The position numbers and the translations under genes are program-made. A DNA stretch of 64,000 nucleotides from Purshia tridentata (Eukaryota; Streptophyta; Magnoliopsida; Rosales; Rosaceae): contig QANT01004735.1 of assembly GCA_003254885.1 (NCBI GenBank), positions 1-64,000 of the forward strand. Reading direction: 5' to 3'. Below, one piece after another: positions 52,601 through 58,256 of this stretch. Within the stretch, counting starts at the first letter, position 1. Each line of letters starts with the position of its first letter. Below the pieces are notes generated by a model. That model searched no databases. It worked only from the letters and a program-made list of their open reading frames with translations, and had not been told where the DNA came from.

Positions 52601-52929
52601 CCCAAGTAGTAGAATCACTTTTCAATCAACATGAATAAGTAACATTAAGTAAAGCCCTTCAAACCTGCCATTGGCACCAACCGAACCTAAAACCCAGTGA
52701 TATCACTTAAACGCACCGTTTCGGACCACTTCAGACCATAGAAATCCCAATTCACAAATAAAACCAATCAAGTACAAAATTGAAAGCTTGAAGCAACCAC
52801 TTGCACCAAAAAAGGACAGGTAATTCTCTAACCTTGCCAAACACTGATCTTGAGGGCCTCCTTGTTGAGCCCCCTCACATAGTTCCCCAGGTACTTCTGC
52901 AAGAGGAACGCCACCTGATCCTCCAACAT
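9860..52929 (-). CDS. VPS13M1: VPS13 family bridge-like lipid-transfer protein (VPS13M1-like), 64 exons, ~4,370 aa
   Basis: A giant rod-shaped protein that is expected to move phospholipids between membranes at organelle contact sites. From the ATG at 52929 to the TGA at 9860, the hand-joined exons total 13,114 nt; one base is in excess at the exon 9/10 junction, otherwise every junction keeps phase. Order: N-terminal chorein (from residue 1), a PH domain (about 804-915), a long beta-rich repeat region, VPS62-like WRP..P.G segments (about 1990-2430), a C2-like domain (about 2634-2754), VAB/SHR-binding region (about 2755-3640), ATG2-C/VPS13 C-terminal helices (about 3787-3981), a C-terminal PH-like fold, and a final VPS62-like segment. 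The PH-containing layout and the length fit Arabidopsis VPS13M1 (At4g17140) or its close paralogue VPS13M2; the neighbouring endoribonuclease favours M1. Exon coordinates are in the block entries below. Confidence 0.92.
10874..10946. repeat. Direct repeat flanking a single N (probable assembly join)
   Basis: GAGA, a long A run and AACCARCCTAAAATTT occur on both sides of the N at 10907. The same pattern appears at 3451 and 19845. Confidence 0.7.
11216..11470 (-). mobile_element. LINE 3'-end remnant in a VPS13 intron
   Basis: Read on the minus strand it carries the hairpin GTGGAC-TTCTG-GTCCAC (11276-11292) and ends in CTTGTTAATACAAGTTTCTC-like tail sequence shared with the copy at 39340-39740. 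It is truncated at the 5' side, with no reverse-transcriptase frame left. Confidence 0.55.
13418..15889 (-). other. VPS13 exons 54-58: ATG2-C / VPS13 C-terminal helices
   Basis: Exons: 15889-15712, 15612-15476, 14800-14674, 14094-13873, 13777-13418. Exon 57 reads SAIGNRIWRDLIHNPLHLLF then VDVLGMTSSTLASLSKGFAE; exon 58 continues GVGDGIIQGTEAFMQGVAFG and KKPVESARENGLLGLVHGLG. This amphipathic helical region is homologous to ATG2-C and in the family binds membranes or lipid droplets. It is the best conserved part of the protein and fixes the identity of the gene. Confidence 0.92.
16178..16200. repeat. (CT)n microsatellite
   Basis: About eleven CT units in a VPS13 intron. Similar CT/GA runs occur at 17581-17602 (joined to an AT run), 37168-37200, 41864-41893 and 46613-46630, all in VPS13 introns. 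Confidence 0.85.
19117..19200 (+). mobile_element. Short LINE 3'-end remnant with hairpin
   Basis: GTGGACTACTTGTCCAC at 19135-19151 is followed by an AT-rich tail containing AATAAAATGTC. Only the hairpin and tail are recognisable; the 5' limit is unknown. Confidence 0.4.
19381..19474. repeat. 47-bp tandem duplication spanning the splice donor of VPS13 exon 51
   Basis: Copies start at 19381 and 19428 and are nearly identical (ATGTGTACGT through CACTCCACTAAC). The upper copy carries the real donor (exon end at 19467); the lower copy repeats GTTAGTGGAG inside the intron. Confidence 0.85.
19769..19925. repeat. Near-perfect direct repeat separated by one N
   Basis: The run CATTTTCC, poly-T, AACTTTTGCTTACCATTTTA and CCCTCTTAAATAAAATGTGT occurs on each side of the N at 19845 with almost no difference. 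This looks like overlapping contig ends left unmerged rather than biology. Confidence 0.75.
21735..22165 (-). mobile_element. LINE 3'-part remnant
   Basis: Minus-strand 3' tail (poly-A seen as T run at 21735-21765, then AAACAAAAGTTTTATTGCC) followed by sequence matching the 3' parts of the remnants at 49803-50420 and 51040-51175, for example the shared stretch around CCCACAGTGAAGACCAAAAT and TGTCCTATAATTCATCCT. The reading frame is broken. Confidence 0.5.
22205..22435 (+). mobile_element. LINE endonuclease-domain fragment, opposite orientation
   Basis: Plus strand reads HSRLDRFLFSPSWDRSYSSV and then VIQEALVRIVSCHSPSVSDS. The S-R-L-D-R-F-L-x-S-x-x-W block followed by a degraded SDHxPI motif is the C-terminal end of an L1-type endonuclease domain. 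Its orientation opposes the adjacent 3' remnant at 21735-22165. Confidence 0.6.
23704..27211 (-). other. VPS13 exons 42-45: C2-like domain block
   Basis: Exons: 27211-26942, 26774-26580, 25940-25898, 23828-23704. After a lead-in of 90 residues, exon 43 gives YTLAIRLSSDQGLP, a serine-rich loop, and ELVIWNEIFFFKVDAP; exon 44 adds DSYSVELIVTDMGKG and exon 45 GVTLGFFSAPLKQIAG. The order of strands matches a C2 domain (W-N-E-x-F-x-F followed by L-x-V-x-D-x-x-K-G-x-x-L-G). The classical pairs of calcium-binding aspartates are not all visible, so calcium dependence is uncertain. Confidence 0.8.
23985..24360 (-). mobile_element. LINE ORF2 C-terminal and 3' remnant
   Basis: The minus strand translates to ILWVVWMKRNWSFEDAKEVW and, after a frame change, LWASMWASVSMEFRDYSF, the typical C-terminal tail of plant L1-type ORF2. 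The 3' side ends AATAAAAGTTTGTTTCC-like. Truncated upstream. Confidence 0.6.
27660..28235 (+). mobile_element. LINE ORF2 C-terminal and 3' remnant beside an N gap
   Basis: From about 27795 the plus strand encodes, after frame changes, RIFDDFKGDDVESSWDKVMF and WASLWSSVSPLSRELPVSVI, then a 3' UTR with GTGGATATCTTGTCCAC at 28159-28175 and a terminal TTTTGTTTC. The upstream side is a T run broken by 14 N (27762-27775). The short open stretch at 27660-27740 is intron of VPS13, not an extra exon. Confidence 0.6.
27762..27775. other. Assembly gap (14 N)
   Basis: N run inside a long T homopolymer in the intron between VPS13 exons 40 and 41. Probably a sequencing stop at the homopolymer. Confidence 0.9.
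28888..29290 (-). mobile_element. Probable LINE 3' remnant
   Basis: Begins on the plus strand with TTATGAGAAATAAAACTTTAATCAA, which has the same layout as the reversed tails of the other minus-oriented remnants (GAAACAAAACTTTTAATTAA at 37031 and similar). Diverged and without a clear hairpin, so the family is inferred from the tail only. Confidence 0.35.
31969..38692 (-). other. VPS13 exons 22-35: central beta-groove block
   Basis: Exons: 38692-38528, 38452-38378, 38290-37865, 37781-37434, 37343-37212, 36045-35932, 35854-35670, 35535-35427, 35235-35092, 34956-34669, 34103-33453, 33350-33159, 33061-32958, 32258-31969. Encodes about 1,075 residues with alternating short hydrophobic strands and acidic linkers, such as the DDEDYEGYEYSLYGQL and NEGDDKFYEAPEDLNDSE stretches. 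This is the repeating RBG groove that shields lipid acyl chains in VPS13. RPQLLVALDFLLAVIEFFIP in exon 32 is a strongly conserved helix. All junctions keep phase. Confidence 0.88.
37020..37115 (-). mobile_element. LINE 3'-terminal fragment with hairpin
   Basis: About 95 bases: reversed tail GGAAACAAAACTTTTAATTA and hairpin GTGGATAAGATATCCAC at 37085-37101. Nothing upstream of the hairpin is recognisable. Confidence 0.45.
39340..39740 (+). mobile_element. LINE ORF2 C-terminal and 3' remnant
   Basis: Plus strand gives LLWCISLERNKRLSEDKEEV and VEFCGLPSPRTLEAPLLVQ, matching the W-x-x-x-x-E-R-N-x-R motif near the end of L1-type ORF2. The 3' UTR contains GAGGGTAGTTTCTTTTGTG and ends TTAATACAAGTTTCTCG, as in the remnants at 11216 and 51905, so these three are one subfamily. 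Confidence 0.6.
39772..41945 (-). other. VPS13 internal PH domain (end of exon 18, exons 19-21)
   Basis: Exons 19-21 are 41764-41655, 40066-39970 and 39870-39772; the domain starts in exon 18 at FEGWLFLLAWK. It continues WQRRYLCLVGPFLYVLES, an acidic and polar middle, and ends with a helix carrying the invariant Trp (DDSKKTWQSRL). About 110 residues, the normal PH length. In the family this domain distinguishes the large plant VPS13M forms and is expected to bind phosphoinositides; the ligand is not evident from sequence. Confidence 0.85.
42735..42830 (-). mobile_element. LINE 3'-terminal fragment with hairpin
   Basis: ATGGACAAGAAGTCCAT at 42779-42795 preceded on the plus strand by the reversed tail AATCTTTTATTAACAAA. 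It sits about 65 bases below exon 16 of VPS13. Confidence 0.4.
43000..43225 (+). mobile_element. LINE 3'-UTR remnant
   Basis: Starts TTGGATTGAAGAACTACGGA, nearly the same as 28018-28040 of the remnant at 27660-28235, and ends with hairpin GTGAACATCTTGTCCAT (43144-43160) and a TTTTGTTTCTC tail. These two copies are one subfamily. Confidence 0.5.
43298..43830. repeat. Compound tandem repeat with embedded (GT)n runs, VPS13 intron
   Basis: An approximately 120-bp module (GGAAATAGCAATTC, GGCCAAACCCACACCACT, ACAAATACAACAACCTATCC) recurs about four times. Modules alternate between ending in GTGAAGGGACAATGCAACAA plus a (GT)n run and ending in GTGAAGAGAAAATTCAACAA plus ACAGTGTGGTAAAAGC. The alternation gives a higher-order unit of about 240 bp present roughly twice, with a decayed fifth part at the right. 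Confidence 0.8.
44011..44170. repeat. ~87-bp tandem duplication, VPS13 intron
   Basis: Copy 1 (44011-44087) and copy 2 (44098-44170) share CCCTGTTATGAT, GTCTTCC, AATGATGCAATCAA and GGATCAGGATACTTCAA with a few substitutions. Confidence 0.8.
45235..45345 (+). mobile_element. LINE 3'-terminal fragment with hairpin
   Basis: Hairpin GTGGATAGCATGTCGTCCAC at 45261-45280, here with a longer loop, and an AT-rich tail ending TATGTTTCTTTT. Confidence 0.4.
46769..47123. mobile_element. MITE with ~31-bp terminal inverted repeats in VPS13 intron 10
   Basis: Left end GGCCCCTTCCATTGAAGGAT and the reversed right end GGTCCTTTCCATTGAGGGAT continue to match through TTAAATAA/CTCAAATAA. The flanks are TATGTATA and TGTGTATA, a plausible 8-bp target duplication with one change. 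The interior holds a foldback (GGTTTCC... and ...GGAAACC-like arms around a TGATCAAA segment) that is also found in the element at 57546-57897. No coding capacity. Confidence 0.7.
48740..48854 (-). mobile_element. tRNA-derived micro-SINE with perfect target-site duplication
   Basis: The 18-base repeat TGACATTGCATAACATTA occurs at 48740-48757 and again at 48837-48854. Between them is a 79-base insert on the minus strand: a tRNA-like head with an A-box-like TTGGCCTAGTTGG and a B box GGGTTCGAACC about 30 bases downstream, followed directly by an A-rich tail (T run at 48758-48774). Head plus tail only, with no tRNA-unrelated body. It lies in a VPS13 intron and is antisense-neutral (same strand as the gene). 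Confidence 0.8.
49555..51175. mobile_element. Cluster of five or so LINE 3' remnants in both orientations
   Basis: Pieces, by hairpin and tail: 49555-49790 minus (hairpin 49623-49639), 49803-50420 minus (hairpin 49852-49868; frame around 50300-50400 reads LVLAVMWVFGWK then GMVRRNYRTELTFWLHFG, a degraded ORF2 tail), 50440-50650 minus (hairpin 50488-50504), 50695-50875 plus (hairpin 50805-50821), 50890-51175 minus (hairpin 50914-50930). All are 5'-truncated and broken. Together they nearly fill the intron between VPS13 exons 4 and 5, which runs from 49295 to 51367. Confidence 0.6.
51905..52085 (-). mobile_element. LINE 3'-terminal fragment
   Basis: Hairpin-like GTGGACCAGCAGTTCAC at 51949-51965 and ACTACCCTCACTCTACAATT, matching the copies at 11216 and 39340. 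A second, partial copy of the same stretch lies just below at about 51850-51905. Confidence 0.45.
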
Positions 52930-53560
52930 CTTCGGTTCTTCTTCCCTACTCCAAAATCGCTATCTCATTACGCAAGTTTTACTCTCTAAAACAACGAAGG
53001 ACTGCAAAAAACTTTCGAAGTGAAATCAGAGAAAGTAAAGTCGGCGTTCGCGAAATGAAATTTCGCATTTTCTTTCAGATAAAGTTTTACTAGAACATGC
53101 CACGCTACGTGCGAAGACAGTAAGATGCCGCCCAGTGCTATGCTCCTCTCTGTCGCGGAATGACGTCTTATAATGATCCACCCAATGAAGTCTGGACACG
53201 TAATGTAAAGAGTATTGTGGTCATACGTGGCGGGTAAAGAAATGTGTACAGTACAATTACGTGGCGGTTAGAGACGATTTTCTCTGTGACTGTCGGTTGG
53301 CCACTGGACTTAGGGGTGGAAAAGTGTTGTAGCTGATTTCTGAGGATTCCGGACGCCTAGGGCCGAGTGACGTCGTTTTAGGTTTTGTTTATGCCAAATG
53401 TCCGATCAATAGGCTTTGTTATTGACATGTGGGACACTTGTAGGACACCATTTGCCATAAATGTTCCAAGCGTTAAGGGCGTTTATTCGCCACCTCACCC
53501 ACTCACGCGAGGATAGCACGTGAATCCCAAGATATTTGTCAAACTCATAACTGTCTATAA
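52930..53560 (-). promoter_or_regulatory. Upstream region of the VPS13 gene
   Basis: The first 600 bases above the ATG are less AT-rich than the spacer beyond and contain several ACGT-core motifs: TGACGTC near 53162, GTGACGTCG near 53367 and a CACGTG G-box near 53518. GCGAAAT-GAA-ATTTCGC at 53050-53066 is a perfect inverted repeat, overlapping an E2F-like TTCGCGAAA. No clear TATA box was found, which fits a broadly expressed gene. Function of the motifs is inferred from consensus only. Confidence 0.4.
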
Positions 53561-54403
53561 CTTCTCATAAGCAATTAAAATAAAATAATGATTTTTTTTT
53601 TTTCACAAATACCCTCCAGATTAAAGAGGATCATCTTCAGTGGTCAAAAAAAAAAAGATCATCTCTCATTTTGAACAAATTTACCGTTAGTTTGAAAGCT
53701 ATATTTATAGCAGCAGACTCAACATCTGAGATATCACTGTTTGACAATGATTTTTTTTTTTTTTGGGCCTCTGTTTGACAATGATGTTTGGATTAGAAGG
53801 ATAGGATCCAAACATAGTTCATCTCTAAACTTGGAATGGTTCCCTTCATTTAATCAAGAGAACTTGTCTATTAATGAAGCTACCCCATACTATGTGTCCT
53901 GATAAAATAATTAACCCTTTCCATATGCAAATTATATTTTTATAGATGTGTATGCATAAAAGAGGTCTATGGTTTTAAGTTAAGAAAATAATGTCCAAAA
54001 GAAATTAGAACTGTGAGACTTATATCGAACCTTCATTACTTAAATCTTAAAATTCCTAATTGTATGATTGATATCTTAAAATATCAAATCCAATAAAATC
54101 AGTATAATATATTTTTGTTTAACATCTAAGATAATCGATGTAGAGACACCGAGAGAAATTGGGAGCATGTAAATTGCTCATAAATTTACACACTGAATTA
54201 ATGAACCATATTATATAGTATAGTGATGTATTAATTACCAAAAAAAAAATTATAATATTATAAAAAAATATAATCTCCTACCATTACTCAAGAAAATAAT
54301 AAAACACCAAATAGAAATACCCGAAACCAAGTTCAAAACCTACATATTGCAGTATGTACATATTTGAAATCAGAATAACTAATTAATATATAAATTCCAC
54401 TAG
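53561..54403. other. AT-rich spacer between VPS13 and the CHX gene
   Basis: 3' flank of the antiporter gene and distal upstream region of VPS13. Contains several T or A homopolymer runs and no supported coding sequence. Confidence 0.5.
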
Positions 54404-57400
54404 CTAATCATCTATAATGTCTTTCTTTGAATGCCTATGTTGCTGAACGATCAAAATTGAACCATTAACATTGAAGTCTGAAGAAGCCAAGAGGTCCCCT
54501 ACGGTTCCCAATTCAGGGCACTCTTCCCAGTCACTCATTTCGGTTGTTAATGGTGAGTGTCCTCTCCCACCCCTCCCCACTATAAACAATGAGTACATGT
54601 CCCCAATATCTCTTAGAGCTGCCACTGTTTCTGCCCCATTATTTGCATACTTCTCAACATACCCAACTTTGCCAGATGCCACATACCTACACACCAACAC
54701 ACACAATTGTTAAAAGATATAGGCATATACATATAATAAAGGGTGAGACTGTTACACTACCTGGTTTACTGACATTGTGTTAACGTTAAGGGTTAAGATT
54801 TAGATATTAATACTACATCAATATGTCATTAGTTATTATTGCATGTCCCTCACATTGTAAAAGATTTTAAATAAACATTATCATTTATAAATATGGTACA
54901 TATAGTGTTATTCCACAACCAGCAAATTAAGCAAGATAAAGAGGGGAAAGTACGTACTTACCCATTATAGAAGTCATTGATAAAGGCATTATCAATGTCA
55001 TTCCCCATTTCCAAACTCGATAGCGCCATGAAAACCTCAATGTCACTGTTCCCCTTCTCTGACTCCACCTTCTTAATATTTGTATTGGCCGACTCCATGG
55101 CAAGAAACCTAATGACAGTCAAGTTAACCCTCGGATGCATGGCCATCCGAGTACTCCATGCGATGGCCTCGCGATCGTCGGGGCCACCGAAGAAGAGAGT
55201 CGCAACATGTTGTACCGTGTCCACCGTGGTCAGCTGCGAAAACCCTAACATCCCAGCCAGCCCTTTCTCCACAATAATCCCCACGGAGCTCGGCGCGTGG
55301 CGGAGAATCTTCTGATTTGTAGTCCTTATCGCCTCTTTCCCGCCCTCCATCTTCCCATCGATTCTTTGGTGCTTGTGGAACGGCAACAGAATGATCGTCG
55401 CACGCAAGTCCTCAGCAGCATTGCAAACATCCTCGTACAAGTTCGACAACGTGGACACAGTCTTATTGAAGTTGATAAGGATGTTTGTCTGGACAGTGAA
55501 GACATCAATAGCCGCATAAATTTCGAGCACGTCGTTCCCGCCATAATCTTCCTCGTCGCTCATCTCTTCGGCTTCGAGCTCGTGATACGACATGTTGGTG
55601 CGGCGTTTTTGGTGTAGCTCGATAAGATGGTACATGTAGGGGATTATGGGGGAGGTTTGGGGGCCTCTTAGGGTTGCTATGACTGAGAGCACGACGGACA
55701 CTTGGCGCGAGCTGTACACGCAGGCCAGCATTCGAAGCTCGTCCTCTGGCTTTTCCTTTTCCAGTTCAACACCGAGTGAGGTGTGTGTGTGAGCAAACAG
55801 TTTTTCTTCTCTTCTCATTAACAAAGCCACAACTGGCCCTGATAGTACAGTGTTAACCACAATTGTCATTAATAACACATTGTAAGCGTCTTGGTTCCAA
55901 GTCTGAAACAATGGCCAAACCATACAAAAAGAAAAAAATATCAATTAATTTAGATCTGCTACTCCATAATTTTAGAAAGAAAAGAAAAAACAAGGTTACG
56001 TTCATCGAATGAAAATTATGAAATATATATATATGGACCATAATTATTGAGCAAATTTTAGATTACATTCTCATAAGTGTGAGATTCATATAGTCTAAAT
56101 GTGGTCAATAAATACAGTAATTATAGTATTACTCGATACTCGAATCGGCTTTGAAAAGAATGCAATTATAACAATATGGTCAGAAAATCGTGTTAATTTA
56201 ATTTACACTTATTTGAAGGAGTAATCTTAGCAAAACAGTATTAATTTTCCAACCACAATAAAAATTAACGTTCATTATGTACTCAACTAATGTGCTCAGA
56301 AAATTGCTCATCTCTAGCATTCATATTCTAGTTAGAAGAGATGTAGTTAAAATTGTGAAATGTATAGTTCGAAGTTAAAAATAAAAAAATAAAAAACAAC
56401 TTACAATTAGTGACTTTGAGGAGGTGCCTATGAACAAGAGATCAGCATGTCCCTTCAAGTTCAATACAAAACCAAGGAAAACCGCTTCATTCAATGGGAT
56501 CTTCAAGTAGCGGCAAACCGCAAGAGTGCCAGCAAGCTTGCTGGTGATGCTCAACAACACCAATGAGGTGACAATCAGAAAATTGGTAGGAACTTTCAAA
56601 AAAGTCACATCGAATTGGAACCCAATATACCCAAAGTAAACAGGCAGAATGAAGTTGTGCACAGAGTAAGTGAGCTTATGCAACAATGTCCTCGCCGTCT
56701 TGCCCTCTTTAGGGAACATAATCCCAGCGACAAAGCAAGCGATCACGCTGTTAAATGTGGCCATTTCGATGATCATAGAGCCCGCGATTAGAATCGACAA
56801 TATGAGGAACACCTCGGCGTTCCTAAGGTACTTTTGGTTCCTGTTACGGTTGTTGAACCATATGGATAAGTACTTAAAAGCAAAAAGCGCTGGCAATAAG
56901 CCTAAGAGGATCAAGAAGCCATCTCTCAAAGTTGAACCTTTTGAGAAAGCGATTATGAGGTTGAAAAGGAACAAACAAGTGAGCTCAACTACTAGAGCCG
57001 AGGATATTGCCAACCGCCCGATGTCTGATGTTGCAAACCTGAGCTCCGCTGCTAAGCGATTGACGACTGGGCAGGCAGTGTAGGCTATAAATAGCATGAT
57101 GAAGAGCACAAATGGCGCCGTCAACTCCGCCTCCTTTCTCGGCAGTACCTGCTTGTACAAGACAAAGGAGGCGGACAGGCCAAAAATGCTGCCTAATGAG
57201 GCACCACCACCGGCAATGAGGCTCACAACGCGAAAGTTGCGCCGGAGGTAAGCAATGTCCGCCTCTAACCCGAATAGGAACATGAACAGAATCCGGCAGA
57301 AGAACCCAAAAATCTCATAGTATTCGGCAGCCGAAGCTTGAAAGAAGATTTCTCTTATTTCTGTAATGTTACACAACCCTGAAGGACCCAACACTATACC

Positions 57401-58111
57401 GGCCTGTTATCAAACACGTACAGAACGTGCATGCATGCATGAGTTCATTTGTCACGTACATGCATGTATATATACATATGTATAGGGAAATGTTCTCTTC
57501 CGAGCAATTTGATATATTAATGTATTCTCGAACCATCAAATATGGCGAAAAACTTATCTTGAGAGAACCCTTACTTTGTAAAAAGTAAAAGACACATTGT
57601 AAGCATCCACTTCATAGTGATATCACATGATTGGAATATTTTTGTTTTGTCCCCATTTAAAGAATAATTCCTGCAAAAGATCAGCAAAATCGGAAATTAT
57701 TTAGTCATCTGAATGTGATCAAATAAATAAATAGACATAATGTTTTCAGTAAAAATTGACTATATAATTTCCGATTTTGTTGATTTTTTGTGAGAATAAG
57801 TCACATAGAGAGGAATTAAAAAAATAAAATTATTTAGATCATTCACCAAATTATGTAATAAAGTAAGAGATCTCGGCCTTAAAGATGAGTTTTCTCGTCA
57901 ATCCAAACTACACATTTACAAATCGAGAGCGAGAAAGAAAGAGAAAATGAGTACTTACAAGAATTTGGGCAATGGGGCCAGGTTGACCGAATGCCTTGAG
58001 CAGAATGTGAAAGAAGTGTGAGATGACAAGAATGCATGAGGCTTGTATGCCCATGGAGATGAGTGGGTTGAACAAATCATCTTGGCACACGAATTTGTGA
58101 GTAGCCTCCAT
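54404..58111 (-). CDS. CHX28: Cation/H+ antiporter of the CHX (CPA2) family, CHX28-like, 791 aa
   Basis: Exons from the ATG at 58111: 58111-57959, 57403-56405, 55902-54962, 54686-54404 (TAG); phases agree and the total is 2,376 nt. Residues 1-430 are a Na+/H+ exchanger membrane domain with about twelve hydrophobic segments, starting GQPGPIAQILAGIVLGPSGL. From about 455 on there is the long soluble CHX tail with two USP-like folds (SVVLSVIATLRGPQ, YAAIDVFTVQ, SVGIIVEKGL, HVATLFFGGPDDREAIAWST). The family moves K+ or Na+ against H+ at endomembranes or plasma membrane; CHX genes are often pollen-expressed. Two positions depart from the usual CHX pattern: SSALVVEL at residues 185-192 where an Asn-Asp pair is common, and NLKGHADLLF where G-L-x-E-L is common. 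Length and the GQPGPIAQ signature favour CHX28, from memory. Confidence 0.88.
57546..57897. mobile_element. MITE in CHX intron 1, related to the one at 46769-47123
   Basis: Imperfect inverted ends: CGAAAAACTTATCTTGAGAG at 57546 and, reversed, CGAGAAAACTCATCTTTAAG from 57897, each followed by TTACTTT. The interior (57672-57800) is a foldback AATCGGAAATTAT ... ATAATTTCCGATTTTG. Its complement matches the 46860-47010 part of the VPS13 intron MITE across an ATTATG, TATTTATTTGATCA and TTTCCGATTT series. Confidence 0.55.
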
Positions 58112-58247
58112 TTTTGGATGAATAAATTTGCAGATCAACAGAAAGAATAAGCAGAAAATATTGAACCAGAGGAATCAAAAATCACCTGCAAAATGGATTT
58201 TTTGTCACTGGTGCAATAAAGGGGGTTACGGTTGTTAAGGAAGAGGT

Positions 58248-58254
58248 TATATAT
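58248..58254 (-). promoter_or_regulatory. Candidate TATA box of the CHX gene
   Basis: TATATAA on the minus strand, 137 bases above the ATG, in ACATATATAACC. The only good TATA-like match within 200 bases of the start. Confidence 0.4.
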
Positions 58255-58256
58255 GT

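Larger units (their letters stand above)
47296..52929 (-). other. VPS13 exons 1-10: chorein N-terminal block
   Basis: Exons: 52929-52833, 52366-52263, 51639-51505, 51418-51368, 49294-49200, 49113-48996, 48452-48351, 48199-48011, 47912-47752, 47467-47296. The protein opens MLEDQVAFLLQKYLGNYVRG, then DVVLTNMQLKPEALNALKLP and GFLGSVKLKVPW, the diagnostic chorein signature that caps the lipid channel. VHIRYED in exon 5 is also a conserved VPS13 motif. Exon 9 ends with two bases of a codon (AG); exon 10 read from its natural acceptor at 47467 is one base too long to stay in frame (see findings). The rest of exon 10 clearly continues the family sequence from LSWEQVLKY onward. Confidence 0.88.
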
